Shown piece by piece: positions 46,356 to 57,017 of a DNA stretch of 64,000 nt; within the stretch, counting starts at the first letter, position 1; each line of letters begins with the position of its first letter. The translations under genes and the position numbers were made by a program. Source of the stretch: Gonapodya prolifera JEL478. Its lineage: Eukaryota; Monoblepharomycota; Monoblepharidomycetes; Monoblepharidales; Gonapodyaceae. Location of the stretch: the NCBI GenBank assembly GCA_001574975.1, contig KQ965803.1, positions 127,831 to 191,830 on the forward strand, given 5' to 3'. The notes below the pieces were generated by a model, which did no database searches, was not told the origin of the DNA, and worked only from the letters and a program-made list of their open reading frames with translations.

Positions 46356-47314
46356 TACGAATCTCTGTGGCATGGGGAACGAGTCTCATCACGCAAAATT
46401 TTGTCGAGGCGGGAGACCCCAAAGTTGTGCCCCAGAGATTGCTTGGTGGACCCCTCAATCTCTGGGGCGGATCATTTTGGAGCACCCGTGGACAGGATTC
46501 ATGCCCCCCAGATTTGGTTCGCCCCAAGGATCCGGTTCTTACCTGCAACAATGGCCACATTACGTGCAGAAGCTGCTTGGTGAACACTTTGGCAAACCAA
46601 AACGACGCCAAATGTCCAGTATGCAGAGGTTTTGTCATCTGGTTTCCAGACGGGCGAGTGGGCGCCACTGCATACTGGATAGCGGCCCAAATGGATGAAC
46701 AATTGGGCGTTCTTTGTAAGCACTGCGACACTCGCATAGGCGGAATCGACATCAAAACACACATAGAAACAACATGTCCAGCTTAAGTTTCGTGCAAGAA
46801 CAAGCATATCAAGGATTTTGAAGATACCGGATTTATGTAAAGCTTATTTTTTGTAAGACTGTACCCATAGAAAATTTCTCATTTGCCAAAGCTCCATCAA
46901 ATTTCAAACCTCGCACAAATCTTTGCAGGGCCCCTCGCGCATCTGGCGAATTGACTGGAACGCGTTGATTTCCGACAGATCCAGGAATGCGCAAAGTCTC
47001 TCCATAAAGAAAAACCCCATGCCACAAAGATTCGCACCAATTCACCCAAATCTCTGTGGCAGAGGGACTTGAATCTTCTGAACGGCATTTTGTCAGTACG
47101 CAAGGACCCCAAATTGTCTGCTACAGAGATCGCTCGGTAGACCCCCAAATCTCTGGGGCGCACCAAATCTGGGGCCTGAATCCTGTCCAGGGGTGCTCCA
47201 AAATGATCCGCCCCCAAGATTGAGGGGTCCACCAAGCAATCTCTGGGGCACAACTTTGTGGGGTCTCCCGCCTCGACAAAATGTCGCGTGATGAGACGCG
47301 TTCCCCGTGCCACA
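46356..47314. mobile_element. 959-bp element with ~167-bp inverted repeats around a RING/TRAF-like fragment
   Basis: The left arm (46356..46525) and the reverse complement of the right arm (47148..47314) agree over nearly their whole length, roughly nine bases in ten by eye. Shared blocks include AATCTCTGTGGCA, TTTTGTCGAGGCGGGAGACC, AGTTGTGCCCCAGAGATTGC and GGATCATTTTGGAGCACCC. The interior holds the open frame at 46531..46786. A further partial copy of the arm end (CGCACCAAT next to ATCTCTGTGGC) sits at 47025-47065. No transposase is present and I see no convincing target duplication. It is a non-autonomous foldback-like or Pack-type element, or a local inverted duplication. Confidence 0.65.
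46531..46786 (+). CDS. RING/SIAH-TRAF-like zinc-binding fragment inside the inverted-repeat element
   Basis: The open frame reads VLTCNNGHITCRSCLVNTL, then KCPVCRGFV, then GVLCKHCDTRIGGIDIKTH and closes with THIETTCPA. The CxxxGHxxCxxC...CPxC pattern is the second half of a SIAH/TRAF-type RING, followed by one TRAF-like zinc finger. The first Cys pair of the RING falls where the inverted-repeat arm begins, so the fragment looks cut out of a longer ubiquitin-ligase gene. The frame extends upstream through the arm only by chance. Probably not functional alone. Confidence 0.5.
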
Positions 47315-47408
47315 GAGATTCGCACCAATCCACCCGAATCATGGAATGTGAAGGGAATTTTTGGTTCCACAGTTGTGGTGAAACGTCCGTCAGACAATTC
47401 AACACGTC

Positions 47409-48806
47409 CTAAAACGCCTCTACTCCAAAAACAGTACCCAAATCCAGTATTCTGCGGGCCAACGTTCTGTGGTCTTCATCACTCGAATGCAGAACATTTC
47501 TCAGTGATAGTCCGTAAGGGCTCTGAAAGTCAAATGAAATGCAAAATCGGCACCGTGTTCGTACACGCCCTTCCAGCAAACAATCCTGAGTCTGCAAAGT
47601 TGACGCTTGCACTGCGGCTGAAAAGAGTGCTTCCATAAAGTTGAGTGTGACAGTATCGAGATCTTCAACCACGGATGTCTGTCCTCCACCAACCCCTCCC
47701 GCCAACAAGGGATAACGTTGTCCCAGTCCGATGGTCATCTTTTGCAGGCATGGCGCGAGAATAAACACAAAAGTGGATGCGTTGTAAAACTTTGTACGTT
47801 CGTTGGGTGCAGCAGCAACAAGATCCACACCCTGTACATATATGTGAAGCGTCCGCAGATTGGGGAGTGGGCTGCAATCTTCTCCCGACGGCAACGCGTC
47901 CTCCCACACCCCAAGACCCTGCCAGATGAACAGAGTACCAAGCTCTGTCAGGTTACTGAAGATCTGGGGCGAATGCACCAGCAGCGCATTACGGTCCTGG
48001 GGAGTGACCTTGCTGATTGAAGTATACCAAGAATCGCTCATTAAACTATGATCAGCAATTTGAAGAGTTGCGATCAGTGTTGTCACAAGCAACATACGAC
48101 TGCGGGGCACTCGAGTCGGAAGGGAAGCGGCGCTCTCCGCATCAAGAATCACCCCCTCGCCACCGAATGTCCGTGCGCAAGGAAACGCTGTCAAAAGTTT
48201 TGCAAATGTCGCGACAACATCGGTCCCCATGAAATCCACCACCAGTGTCGTGACTGATGAAACAACGTGGTCCTCCGTGAATCTCAAAGTGCTTCCATCG
48301 CCAATTTGGACCGTGGGTATAGCGCGGATACGGAGAAATGACGTAAAAGCATTTGTGGCATGCAAGGACATGTCGCCAAACGTATCGAGAAGGACCTTTT
48401 TGAATACAAACAACATTCGTTGTTCTGGGATTCCAAGTCCACGGAGATGGCGCACAATGGTTTGCTGCCCGATGTTGGCTAATTGCTCCAGCGAAGTTTC
48501 TGTATGGACCTCTCCGATGTTGATGGTCATAAGGCCAGCGAACGCACTCCAGATTTGTTGACCATCGTGGTTGACAACATTAAACTCGTTGGAAAACTCG
48601 ATATCATTAATGCTCACACCACTAGAGGCAACGTCTCTTAGTTCCAGACCTAAAGCGATCGCGATGTCACCTTGGGGACAACCCGGAAGGGCATTCCAGG
48701 CGTTTTCACGGAATACTCGCGACACAAGCGGAATCCTGCCATAAAATACTCTGGGAGGAAGAAATAGAAGAATGCGGCGGAGAACTTCCAAGGGAAGAGA
48801 GTCCAT
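47409..48806 (-). CDS. F-box protein
   Basis: A single uninterrupted exon of 465 residues, unusual here where most genes have several introns. The N terminus is an F-box: LPLEVLRRILLFLPPRVFYG, then RIPLVSRVFRENAW, predicted to bind Skp1 in an SCF ubiquitin ligase. The remainder has leucine-rich spacing (e.g. IFSNLTELGTLFIW, LPNLRTLHIYVQGV) without a regular LRR consensus. It probably recognises an unknown substrate. The right arm of the inverted-repeat element lies 95 bp beyond its stop. Lack of introns may indicate retroposition or recent expansion, but this is only a suggestion. Confidence 0.78.
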   Translation of the reverse strand: MDSLPLEVLRRILLFLPPRVFYGRIPLVSRVFRENAWNALPGCPQGDIAIALGLELRDVASSGVSINDIEFSNEFNVVNHDGQQIWSAFAGLMTINIGEVHTETSLEQLANIGQQTIVRHLRGLGIPEQRMLFVFKKVLLDTFGDMSLHATNAFTSFLRIRAIPTVQIGDGSTLRFTEDHVVSSVTTLVVDFMGTDVVATFAKLLTAFPCARTFGGEGVILDAESAASLPTRVPRSRMLLVTTLIATLQIADHSLMSDSWYTSISKVTPQDRNALLVHSPQIFSNLTELGTLFIWQGLGVWEDALPSGEDCSPLPNLRTLHIYVQGVDLVAAAPNERTKFYNASTFVFILAPCLQKMTIGLGQRYPLLAGGVGGGQTSVVEDLDTVTLNFMEALFSAAVQASTLQTQDCLLEGRVRTRCRFCISFDFQSPYGLSLRNVLHSSDEDHRTLARRILDLGTVFGVEAF

Positions 48807-50700
48807 CGATCAGATTGCCTTGAACGTCAAATTCGTGGTGTTCCCCTTGCACAGCTCAAAAAGTGCCAAATTCCTTCTCCCCCCGAGAAGTTGTATTTAT
48901 CGGCTCTTCAAGGCTGGAGGAGTTGCACACTTTCCGCGCTCCCTGGTGAGTTCCCCAGAAATGGGTCGAGCTCTAGAAAGTCGACGGCTTCCGGGAAGGG
49001 GGCGTTGCAAGCGTCTTCCGGCGTCAGGTCAGTTCCTTCATCTCCCTTGCTTGTTCCAAGCCATATCGGTCTCTCACCGCCTTTTTTTCACCTTCCTCGT
49101 GGTTGATGGGTGGTTTTGACAACGCCCATTGTCATTCCGTTCTCGTGACAAGTGTTCCTTTCCAACCTTTGACCTCGTTCGCAAGGACGGTCCGACGGTA
49201 TTGGAACACGTGTCCATTGTTTATGGCTTCGACCTTCAACGCTCTTTGGGGTGTCATGGTGTTGTGCCTGAAAAGGCGCAAAACCAACAAATTTTTGGAA
49301 CGGGAGGGGCGCACAACGTTCTTCCCACCATTCTTTTTATGAACCACTAAAACCAATGAAGCCGTCGCTATGTTTTGGAGTACGTTTTACATGGGACTGG
49401 TCTTTCTGTGCCATGGGGACGCCAATGATCAAGGAAGACATTCAACTTCCTTACCAAAGTCGAACAACTGCTTGGTCTTAACATACAGTTGGAGAACATA
49501 ATTGCATATGCTTCAACATTTCTCTGCGCTTCTTAATCATATCAGGCATTTTCTTCATCGACCAGCCTGATATCCCTCGAGCCTCCAACTTCTTTGCCTT
49601 CGTCAAAGTCACCTCTTTGCTTGTTGCCGCTTCGGTCCTCGGATGGAAATTGATGGAATTCTGAATGGATTCTCAACTTATCCAAATATCTCGCATCCCT
49701 CTTCGCACTGTCGGTTCATTATCGATTCTTTCAACATGTCTCTTTCCTCCTCAATTCATTTCGCGTTTCTCTTGCGGGCTTTCCCCCCCTATTCGCTGAA
49801 CTTGAACTCTCAAAATAACAAATCAACATCATTGTATTCAAGAAGAGATCTCTCAAGGAGGACATTGAGAAAGTCAAGGCGATATCAAGCAACCTTGCAA
49901 GAGCCTCCATCTGCGAAACCTACCTGGAGCTAGCCTAGTCATGTTGACCCACACCCATCCAAAAAAAAAAACTGCGAACACTAACCGAGCTGGAACCTTC
50001 AGCCAGGAGGTCAGGACCACAATCTTTTCTGGAATTTTCTTCCAGTGTCTGTACATTTCTGCAATCCTCTTTGCTATCGTGGTTTTTATTACTGCTTTGC
50101 CAATTGATCAACTCATATCACATGATACCAGTTGCATCTTATTTAGATTGCTCAGTGACCCTTGAATCCCAACCTCACATTGATTACGTCAGCAATCCGT
50201 CAGTTGGACTTACGGTGGTGATTGGCCGAGCGTATTAAGAGCATTTTTGGTCCATGAGTAAAAGTGCAGGATAAATAAGAGCATTGGGGAAGTACCAATT
50301 TCAGTCCTCGTCCTCTTCTCAGCTGCTTCGCTTGTCTAAAAATTATAGTGCACCAATTAGCAAATTAACATGTTCTCACATGTTTCCTTGACAGACTTGA
50401 CATGAGTCTGCTTTGACAGTGTTTCTCAGGAGTAAAATAATGAGATGGAGTCAACTGTTGATGAGTCAGAGAGTTAGCCGTCCTAAGCACAGCTGCCACA
50501 TTCAACTGATGGCTGAGGACAGTCTTCCACTTCTTCCCACAACAGCAATTGCTGCAGCAGCCTGCATCCCTCTCTGCAACACTAATGGTGTCATCTGCGG
50601 TTCAGCCCACCCAAAGAGTTACCACTAAGGGCACAAGCGAAGACCATTGTGAGTATAAACTCCTCATAGTGTACCCACGTTCACTTCTCTAAGCCATCTC
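48807..50700. other. Gene-poor stretch, no gene recognised
   Basis: About 1.9 kb of AT-richer DNA. Short frames occur on both strands, e.g. near 49580-49650 reading KVTSLLVAASVLGWKL, but none links to neighbours by splice signals or shows a family motif. It may be old gene debris. Confidence 0.35.
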
Positions 50701-51609
50701 ACACCTCGTCATCACCGTCACTCCTCCATGCAGCATCTGTGACCTTTCCTATCACAAGAGGCCTCAAACCCAAATGTGCCAATCCATTTTACGGGCAAGG
50801 TGCCCCACTTGGCAGCTTCATCAATGTCTTCTGCAAGCTAGAGACCAACAGTTGCATCCTCGCGTCCTCCTCCTACAATATGGCCAATTTCCCACTATGT
50901 CAAGGCAAATGCTGAGCACCTTCAGGCTTTGAGGCCTGTTTGTCAATTTTGCAGGCATAACAGAGCTTGCCGTCAATGTTTCAGGACCGCTCACACACCC
51001 TGCCACAGTGGCGTGGCTCCCCAGGGATTCGAGCTCATCAACAAGAATGTCATTGACCCAGACTTGCAGGCCTGGATTGTGCCCAATTTCTCAACCACGA
51101 CGCACATGCACCGCATTGTTGGGAGCATGATGCATATGCCAATATGCAAATCCTATTTCAAGTACACAGCCTGCATCTGCGGCATTCCCAACATGATGCT
51201 TGAGGGGACCGTGGCAGACTGGAAGGAGGTTGAGTGATGTGCAGCGTGCTTGGAAATGTACAGTCAGTGCTGCACAGAGTGGGCAAATATGCTTGGTCCT
51301 GTGCTGGTGCAGTTCACAGCGGCTATGAGGGGTGAGGTTGATGCTGATTTCTGGGAACAGATCTGCCACACAAACAAACCTCAGAGCACCTATAGCACTG
51401 TCTATGTATCTGGATGGGTGACTGTCTCTGGTGTCTTCAGTGACAAGGGGCAGTGGCAGAAGGACATCAAGATCAACCCCGAGCACAATAAAACATGGAC
51501 AATGCAATGGTGCTTCATTCCCATCTACAAGATCAGCAAAGGGTACACAGAGTATCTGGTTACTATTGTTGGAGACAACTGGGAGGGACCTTACCAGACC
51601 ATGTTGTAA
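50701..51609 (+). pseudogene. DUF4419-domain gene relic
   Basis: Two long stretches match the fungal DUF4419 family in order: ITELAVNVSGP near 50950, then SYFKYTACICGIPNMMLEG and GTVADWKEVE up to 51237, then MYSQCCTEWANMLGPVLVQF, DADFWEQICH and YVSGWVTVSGVFSDKGQW. The family's function is unknown. The two halves are separated by a stop at 51235-51237 and the N-terminal part is in several frames, so the gene is decayed. Its composition is more AT-rich than the core genes. Confidence 0.65.
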
Positions 51610-52774
51610 TTTGGGGTGCCAGGAAGCAATACCTTGAGCAATGGAGTCACCATAAAACCAACGGTGGCGTGGGCGCTCTAGAGGGATGACCCTAATGCAC
51701 AAGAGACACTCAGGGCAAAGAAGTATTGCAACAGGTATTTTTAGATGCCATAACATTGTAGCTTATTGCTGGACTTGGAATACTGTTTGTGCAAAATGGG
51801 ACACAAAATCAACGTTGCATCAATTGCCAAGACAAAAAGAGCTCAGATCTCTGTGCCAGAGGGTCTTGCGTTCTCTGAAAGGCGTTTTGTTGTTGTCCAA
51901 CATCTTCATTACTGTGCAGTTCCATATTTCAACATGAACTACCAAAAACATTGCGTAAAATGCATCTTGCCTCCAATACTGGCAATCCATTCATGTGTAC
52001 ACCAAAGTTTGAGGAGTCTGTTGATTACATAAGATGCATGAGGTAAGAATGTCTTTTTTACTGGTTTCAAACAACTGCGTTTCCTTATGTAACTGTTCCA
52101 GGAAAACAATACAAAGGCCAGTCAAGCACGTTACTGACGATGAGGATTTTGAGGCGAATATTCAGGTTTCCAAAGCTGCAAACACTGAAGATGCAGGAGA
52201 TATTGATGTTGATAAGCTGGTCTAAAATGGAGGATATGAAGAAGGATTGTTGGTAAACCCTGGATTCATAAACCTCAACCTTGTTGTAAACGGGAATGGA
52301 ATGGCAGCAGCTAGCACGGAAGGTTTTTGTACACAAAAATGAATCAAATGCTCAATGCACTGCTTACGTCCCAATTCCAAATGGTTGAGCACATGTCACA
52401 ATGTAACAACTTCCAAGGTCGCAACATCATGAGCTCACCATCCTCATCAAACCTGCCACTAGTAACCAATGGATGGGTCAACGTTTCCATTTCCGTCCCA
52501 GTGGAAGCTTTAATTCAAAGGCATTGACAACGCAACCATGGCAACCAGATGAAGTGTAAGCTTTGGCAGAGGTTCTGATAAGCCATACACATTCAGCAAG
52601 ACACTGTTTGATACGGAGAGACAGCCTGGAGTTTCCTGACACCCTCTGAAAACAATTAACATTTGCACTTCCCCTGTCACACTGACATCCACTAATGTGG
52701 AGTATCTAGTGTAGTATGAGTGTTGGGTATTAGCTGCTGTGCCACTACTGTGGCCGCGGTTTTAGATGTGCACA
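51610..52774. other. AT-rich gene-poor stretch
   Basis: No recognisable gene. A short acidic frame (52085-52225) has no family signature. Confidence 0.35.
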
Positions 52775-53694
52775 CCTGCAGGACAAGCCCTAAGTTTGGC
52801 ATCACATTCCTGCAGGTGAGTTCTATGCACATTACGTCTTGCTATGTACATCTGATCATATATACATGTTCCTGCAGTTTACAGGCTCGTGCAGCTCACC
52901 TAGGTTGTGTAGCATGAATGGTTTGTTTGTGTGGTCATATTAAAAGTTTGGATCTCTCCGCAATGGACATAATTGCCAAGGCATCCCAGCAACTTGAGCA
53001 ATGATTTGCTGCCTTCTCTGTTACCTTCTCCAGTTCCCACATCTCCTCCACCTCCCCCAATTCCCGCACCTTTGCCTATTCCCAATCCCACTCCAAATCC
53101 GCCGCCTCTTCCAACTCCACAACTGGCGCCACCTCTACTAATCCCAACCCCCACCCCACCAAGTTCTCCAAGTGGGAGCAATCCTTGTCATCCGTGGATC
53201 GTTTATAAACATGGGTGGGTGGTGAGGTTTGGAGAAATGAGTTATGTTTGTTTGCAGGATCATGTTTTGCAGCCCAACTGGACCCTGGACCAGGTGCCTG
53301 TGCTTTGGTATGTGGATGTTAAGCGGGCAGATAGTGAAGGTGATTTGAGATGGAAAGTTGGCATGCATTACTTGGTTGGGGATGTTGCAGAGTTTATGGG
53401 TCTGGTTTATGAATGCCTTCAAGCACACATTTCACAAGTGAGTTGGACACCTTTGGCTGCTGCATCTTTGTGGGCAAGAAAGTGAGTGTGGCTTGGCAAG
53501 ATATGCATGTATGAAAGATTGTTAATAAATACATTTTGTAGCTACTCTTTGTGCTACCCAACCTAGGGGTGCTCCGTGAGACCTGTGTGCTGCAGGACCA
53601 CGTTCATATATGAGTGACACAAAGCATACATAGCAGGTGTGACATAGTCTCACCTGCAGGACCACAACACCAAACGTGGGCTGTGCCCTGCAGG
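52775..53694. mobile_element. 920-bp element with ~145-bp inverted repeats around a chitin-binding ORF
   Basis: The left arm (52775..52915) aligns to the reverse complement of 53548..53694 over its full length with scattered mismatches and small gaps. Shared blocks are CCTGCAGG..AAGCCC, GTTTGG, TCCTGCAGGTGAG, CTATG, CATATAT, TCCTGCAG, ACAGG and CCTAGGTTG. The arms enclose the open frame 52973..53485 and little else. There is no transposase. The size and plan mirror the RING element at 46356..47314, though the arm sequences are unrelated. Mismatches suggest moderate age. It looks like a Pack-type (gene-carrying) TIR element or a foldback; ends and target duplication are not defined. Confidence 0.7.
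52973..53485 (+). CDS. Chitin-binding (CBM5/12-like) ORF carried between inverted repeats
   Basis: The open frame has a Pro-rich first half (about 65 residues of PPP, PTP and PNP units) and then two copies of a CBM5/12-like module: HGWVVRFGEMSYVCLQDHV followed by PNWTLDQVPVLW, and MHYLVGDVAEFMGLVYECLQ followed by VSWTPLAAASLW. The V-x-Y-x-x-x-x-Y-x-C-x-x-x-H...W...LW spacing is the family's aromatic binding set. Such modules follow the catalytic domain in chitinases. Here no ATG opens the frame and no catalytic or signal sequence precedes it, so it is probably the C-terminal end of a chitinase-type gene picked up by the element. Confidence 0.55.
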   Translation: MPRHPSNLSNDLLPSLLPSPVPTSPPPPPIPAPLPIPNPTPNPPPLPTPQLAPPLLIPTPTPPSSPSGSNPCHPWIVYKHGWVVRFGEMSYVCLQDHVLQPNWTLDQVPVLWYVDVKRADSEGDLRWKVGMHYLVGDVAEFMGLVYECLQAHISQVSWTPLAAASLWARK

Positions 53695-53826
53695 GGAGAA
53701 TATATATACTAGGGAACTGTTCCATGCTGTGCCACCTAAGGTGCCTTGCCTTAACAGCACTGTGCCACACACTCAGCCCCTATCCGTGCTGTGCCACACT
53801 CCACCCCTCACAGCCATGTAAGTGGC

Positions 53827-53850
53827 TGTCACCCAGCAGGCTGGGTGACA
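53827..53850. repeat. Perfect 11-bp hairpin
   Basis: Arms TGTCACCCAGC and GCTGGGTGACA with a 2-base loop. It lies between the chitin-binding element and the methyltransferase pseudogene. It could be a cruciform or a 3'-end structure; no U-run follows. Confidence 0.6.
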
Positions 53851-53864
53851 CTTTGGGAACATAG

Positions 53865-54550
53865 AATCAAAGCATGTCAAACATTCCTGGCCACTTTGGA
53901 ATCTCCACTTCCTTTTCCAACTTCCATTTTGAATTGTCTGTATTGAGCCACCACGTGCTCTCCCCTTCCCCTTTGCCAATAACGGCAATATGTGTGCCGT
54001 GAAACAACTCCACCCATTCGTCCCCACACCTTGGCCAGCACATGAAAAGCATCCAATCCGGACAGCCTTTGTGAGCTTTTAGGAACTATGCGCTTTCCAT
54101 TTTCACAGTGTCCAGGATGTGAAGCTCTTTGAACTTTTATTGCATTGTATCAACTGAAATCACATCTGCCCCTCATACCTCCTTCAAAAGCTTGGACCAA
54201 TAGCTCGTGCCGGATCCGATTTCCAAGATTCTGCCCTCTGAATGCTGAATCAGCATCTGGAGAGATTCTTTGGTCAGTACCGCGTACAACAAATGCTTGA
54301 TTGCCCAACCCCGATGCATTAAATTCATAGGGCCATGTTTCCTCCTGTATAGGTTCCAGATGCGTAAAAGCTTGTTGTCGTTCTCTGTCATGTCAAACGT
54401 TTGCTCCTTTGTTTTGGAGGGCCAGAGGTCTTTGAGAGATTCGTAGACTCCATTGAGGCCCTGGAAATTGGAAAAATACTGTTCTTGGAGATGAGCGTGA
54501 CAAGTGAGAGCAGACATTGGGGCTGCGGATGGATTGGTGGGGGAAAGCAT
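53865..54550 (-). pseudogene. SAM-dependent methyltransferase-like pseudogene
   Basis: From the ATG at 54550 the frame runs to GRILEIGSGTSYWSKLLKE, a clear SAM motif I. The following sequence in the same frame continues the family pattern (GADVISVDTMQ, FLKAHKGC, MLFMCWPR, then WKLEKEVEIPKWPGMFDML) but is interrupted by three in-frame stop codons of all three types, at about 54173, 54135 and 54080. The C-terminal motif pair CWPx...PxWPG is typical of a plant/fungal methyltransferase group of unknown substrate. It is a recent pseudogene, because frame and motifs survive. Confidence 0.7.
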
Positions 54551-54713
54551 TCTTTACCACTTATTCTGTTAGTATAGATTGATGAAACCATCCAAATCTA
54601 AATGTGTAAGATGTTTTTCATTTTCTCTGTCAATACTGTTACTCTGTACAATGAAACACATCATTGTATCAACTGAGAGGGGTAGAATTTTTTATTTGGG
54701 GGATCAAAACACA

Positions 54714-55747
54714 ATGCCAAAGTCTTCCCACATGTGCAACATCAAAGGATGCGGAAAGAACTACACAGCCAAAAGGGACTTTGGAGACACAAGAACAAGC
54801 ACGAAAGCTGTTTTGTTTGCGATGAGTGCACAACTTGTCTGCAGCTCAAAGTATGAGTTGGAGCAGCATCAGAACACTCACTTGAGCAAGTTCCATTACG
54901 TGTGCAATTTCGACAAGTGTGGATTGTTGTTTACACAAAGCAGCAGTTTGCAGAGGCACATTTGGACGGCACACGAGGGCAAGTACTTACCCTGCACGTA
55001 CGAGGGTTGCCAACACCAGGCAACACAGAAAAGCGATTTGGATCAGCATATCCGTCACATTCATACTGGCAAAAAACCGTACTGTTGCACCGACTGCGAT
55101 TATTGCGCCGCACAAATGAGCAATCTCGAAGTTCATATACAAATCCACCACACTCATGAGAAACCATACAAGTGTGTGGAGTGCGACTACAGAAGCACCA
55201 ATGGTAGCGCTGTCACATCTCACATGAACAACGTACATTCAAGAGGACCCATTTCGAAACGTGGTGTGAAGGAGCGAGCAGTTGCAAAGCTTCTGACAAC
55301 AATGACTTCGAATATCGCGGACAGTACTTTATTTGATTCGACAGATCTTTCACTTACTGCGATTCTGTCATCAACACTACCAGCAAATCAAACGTCAGGT
55401 ACCAGATTCTTTTGGAAGTGGACGAGTACCAACACTCAAACAAAGGCTCCTACCCACTGGATGAAGAGGTTGCGCGTATGAAGGATCAAATCACCTGTTT
55501 TACAACTCTGCAAGGAGAGCCGGTGGTGTATATCCGTTTCAATCCGGATGGGTTTTCGGTTAATGGATTGTCAAGAACAAGAAATGCACCTATCGAGGAA
55601 AGGCACAAACGGCTGATTGATTTCATAAAGGAAACGGAGGGTTTTGATTTGGGCCATTCGGATTTTACAGTTCAGTACATGTTCTACAGTGGGACAAGTG
55701 ACGGAGATCTCAATATATGGAAGACTCTTGATATAACGATGCTTTGA
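54714..55747 (+). pseudogene. C2H2 zinc-finger protein with an EVDExxH domain, interrupted
   Basis: The first half (from the ATG at 54714) carries a row of C2H2 fingers, e.g. YVCNFDKCGLLFTQ, LPCTYEGCQHQATQ, YCCTDCDYCAAQ and YKCVECDYRSTNG, each with its His pair. The second half (to 55747) reads ILLEVDEYQH, RMKDQITCF and VVYIRFNPDGFSVNG. This EVDE(N/Y)QH...IRxNPD module, behind zinc fingers, is found as I recall in algae, oomycetes and some large DNA viruses, and its conserved acidic residues suggest a nuclease-like fold. The halves are in different frames, so the gene appears broken at least once; an unusual intron is the alternative. Origin (host or old viral copy) cannot be told. Confidence 0.55.
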
Positions 55748-56499
55748 GGGAGAAATGAAGACTACCGGTAATTGACGTTTGATTATGTAAAGCGCATGTA
55801 AAATATGGACATATATGTAGCAAAGTCTACCTATATTTTGCTTCTGAACGTGTAGTTGTTGAGTCTCTAGTTGTGTGTTTACAAAAGAAAGATGTAAATC
55901 TTCTTACTGTCGATCCTCGTATGATGTGTTACGTCATTTATCGATTGAGACGTTGAATTGGACCGTCATACCCGAACACCGACACGCACGAGGCTTCGCT
56001 TCTTCCACGTTTGTCTTCGCTTCCGGGGCTCTGCCCTTCCCACACCGGTCCCAGCTTCCACCCGGCTCACCTTGGTACCCCGCCTTCCACACAATGCACT
56101 CGACATTCCACTCCACACTTCTCTTCCCCACTTCACTCACAATTATTTGGACGCACGCTGACATGAGTACTTAGCCAATGGTCGCGGGAACTTTGCGTTG
56201 CAGGCGAACCTAGCATCGTGTAAGCTCATTGTATCGGATCAGAACGAGAATGAGACTGGTGCCACGGGAGTACGAACAACATCTGTGCCATCGCAGGTGG
56301 GTGCAGACAGGGCGGGATCGATTCATTCATTTCAGCGGAAATTGAGAAGACGCAGCGCTGGGTCACCAGACAACGGACCCGTTCAGCACACTCGACGATC
56401 CCCGTTCATCCATCGACGTTCGCCTGTTTGATTCCCACATTCATTTCCCTCGCTGCGCCCTCCCGCTCTGAGCCCATCAAACACGCACCGCATCCAATG
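55748..56499. other. Intergenic region, no gene recognised
   Basis: Ordinary sequence with only chance frames. Confidence 0.3.
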
Positions 56500-56815
56500 A
56501 AATCCTCCGTGAGAGGACGCTCACTACCATAAAAATGCCACGACGGTCTCCCCTCTCCGCTCGCCTCCCCAGACCACTGGCCCCCAAGCGTCCACCGCAG
56601 CACAGCCCTTGGAGGGACGCCATGGAGCTCGCTAAATCCATGGAGTATGCCGTTGCAGGCCTCGCTCCCCGCATGCAGGGCATTCTCACGGAAAACACCT
56701 AGATTGTCGATAAGGGGTCGCAAACGCCCACTCGAACCCTCCCTTCTTACCATTCCACGCACCCATGAGACTGTCCCGAAGATGAACGCGAACATGGACA
56801 TGAACATGAATTAAA
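56500..56815 (+). pseudogene. Nuclease-like family, copy C (fossil, partial)
   Basis: The block coding for ELAKSMEYAVAGLAPRMQG and the ~80 bp before it match the N-terminal part of copy A (reverse strand, around 45290-45400). The nuclease-like core is missing. It is broken, with more than one interruption. Confidence 0.45.
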
Positions 56816-57017
56816 TTTGAACTGTGATACTGCATGTGCCCCCACTATCTGCTTTTTCGCCTATTTCATAGTCGCGTCAGTTGCCCATCTCGACGCTCAC
56901 TTCCTCCCCTCCTCCATCACCCCTCCTCCCTCGAAAACCGTCGCTCGCACATCCACCTACCCCAACGCATCCCCGCCCGCAAACCACCTCACCGTCCTGC
57001 CCCTCCGGGCGACCACT

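Noticed and set aside
47100-47315. Reading the right arm of the inverted repeat as a protein (minus frame 46897..47397)
   Set aside because: The frame exists because the arm is free of stops, and the same arm is non-coding on the other side.
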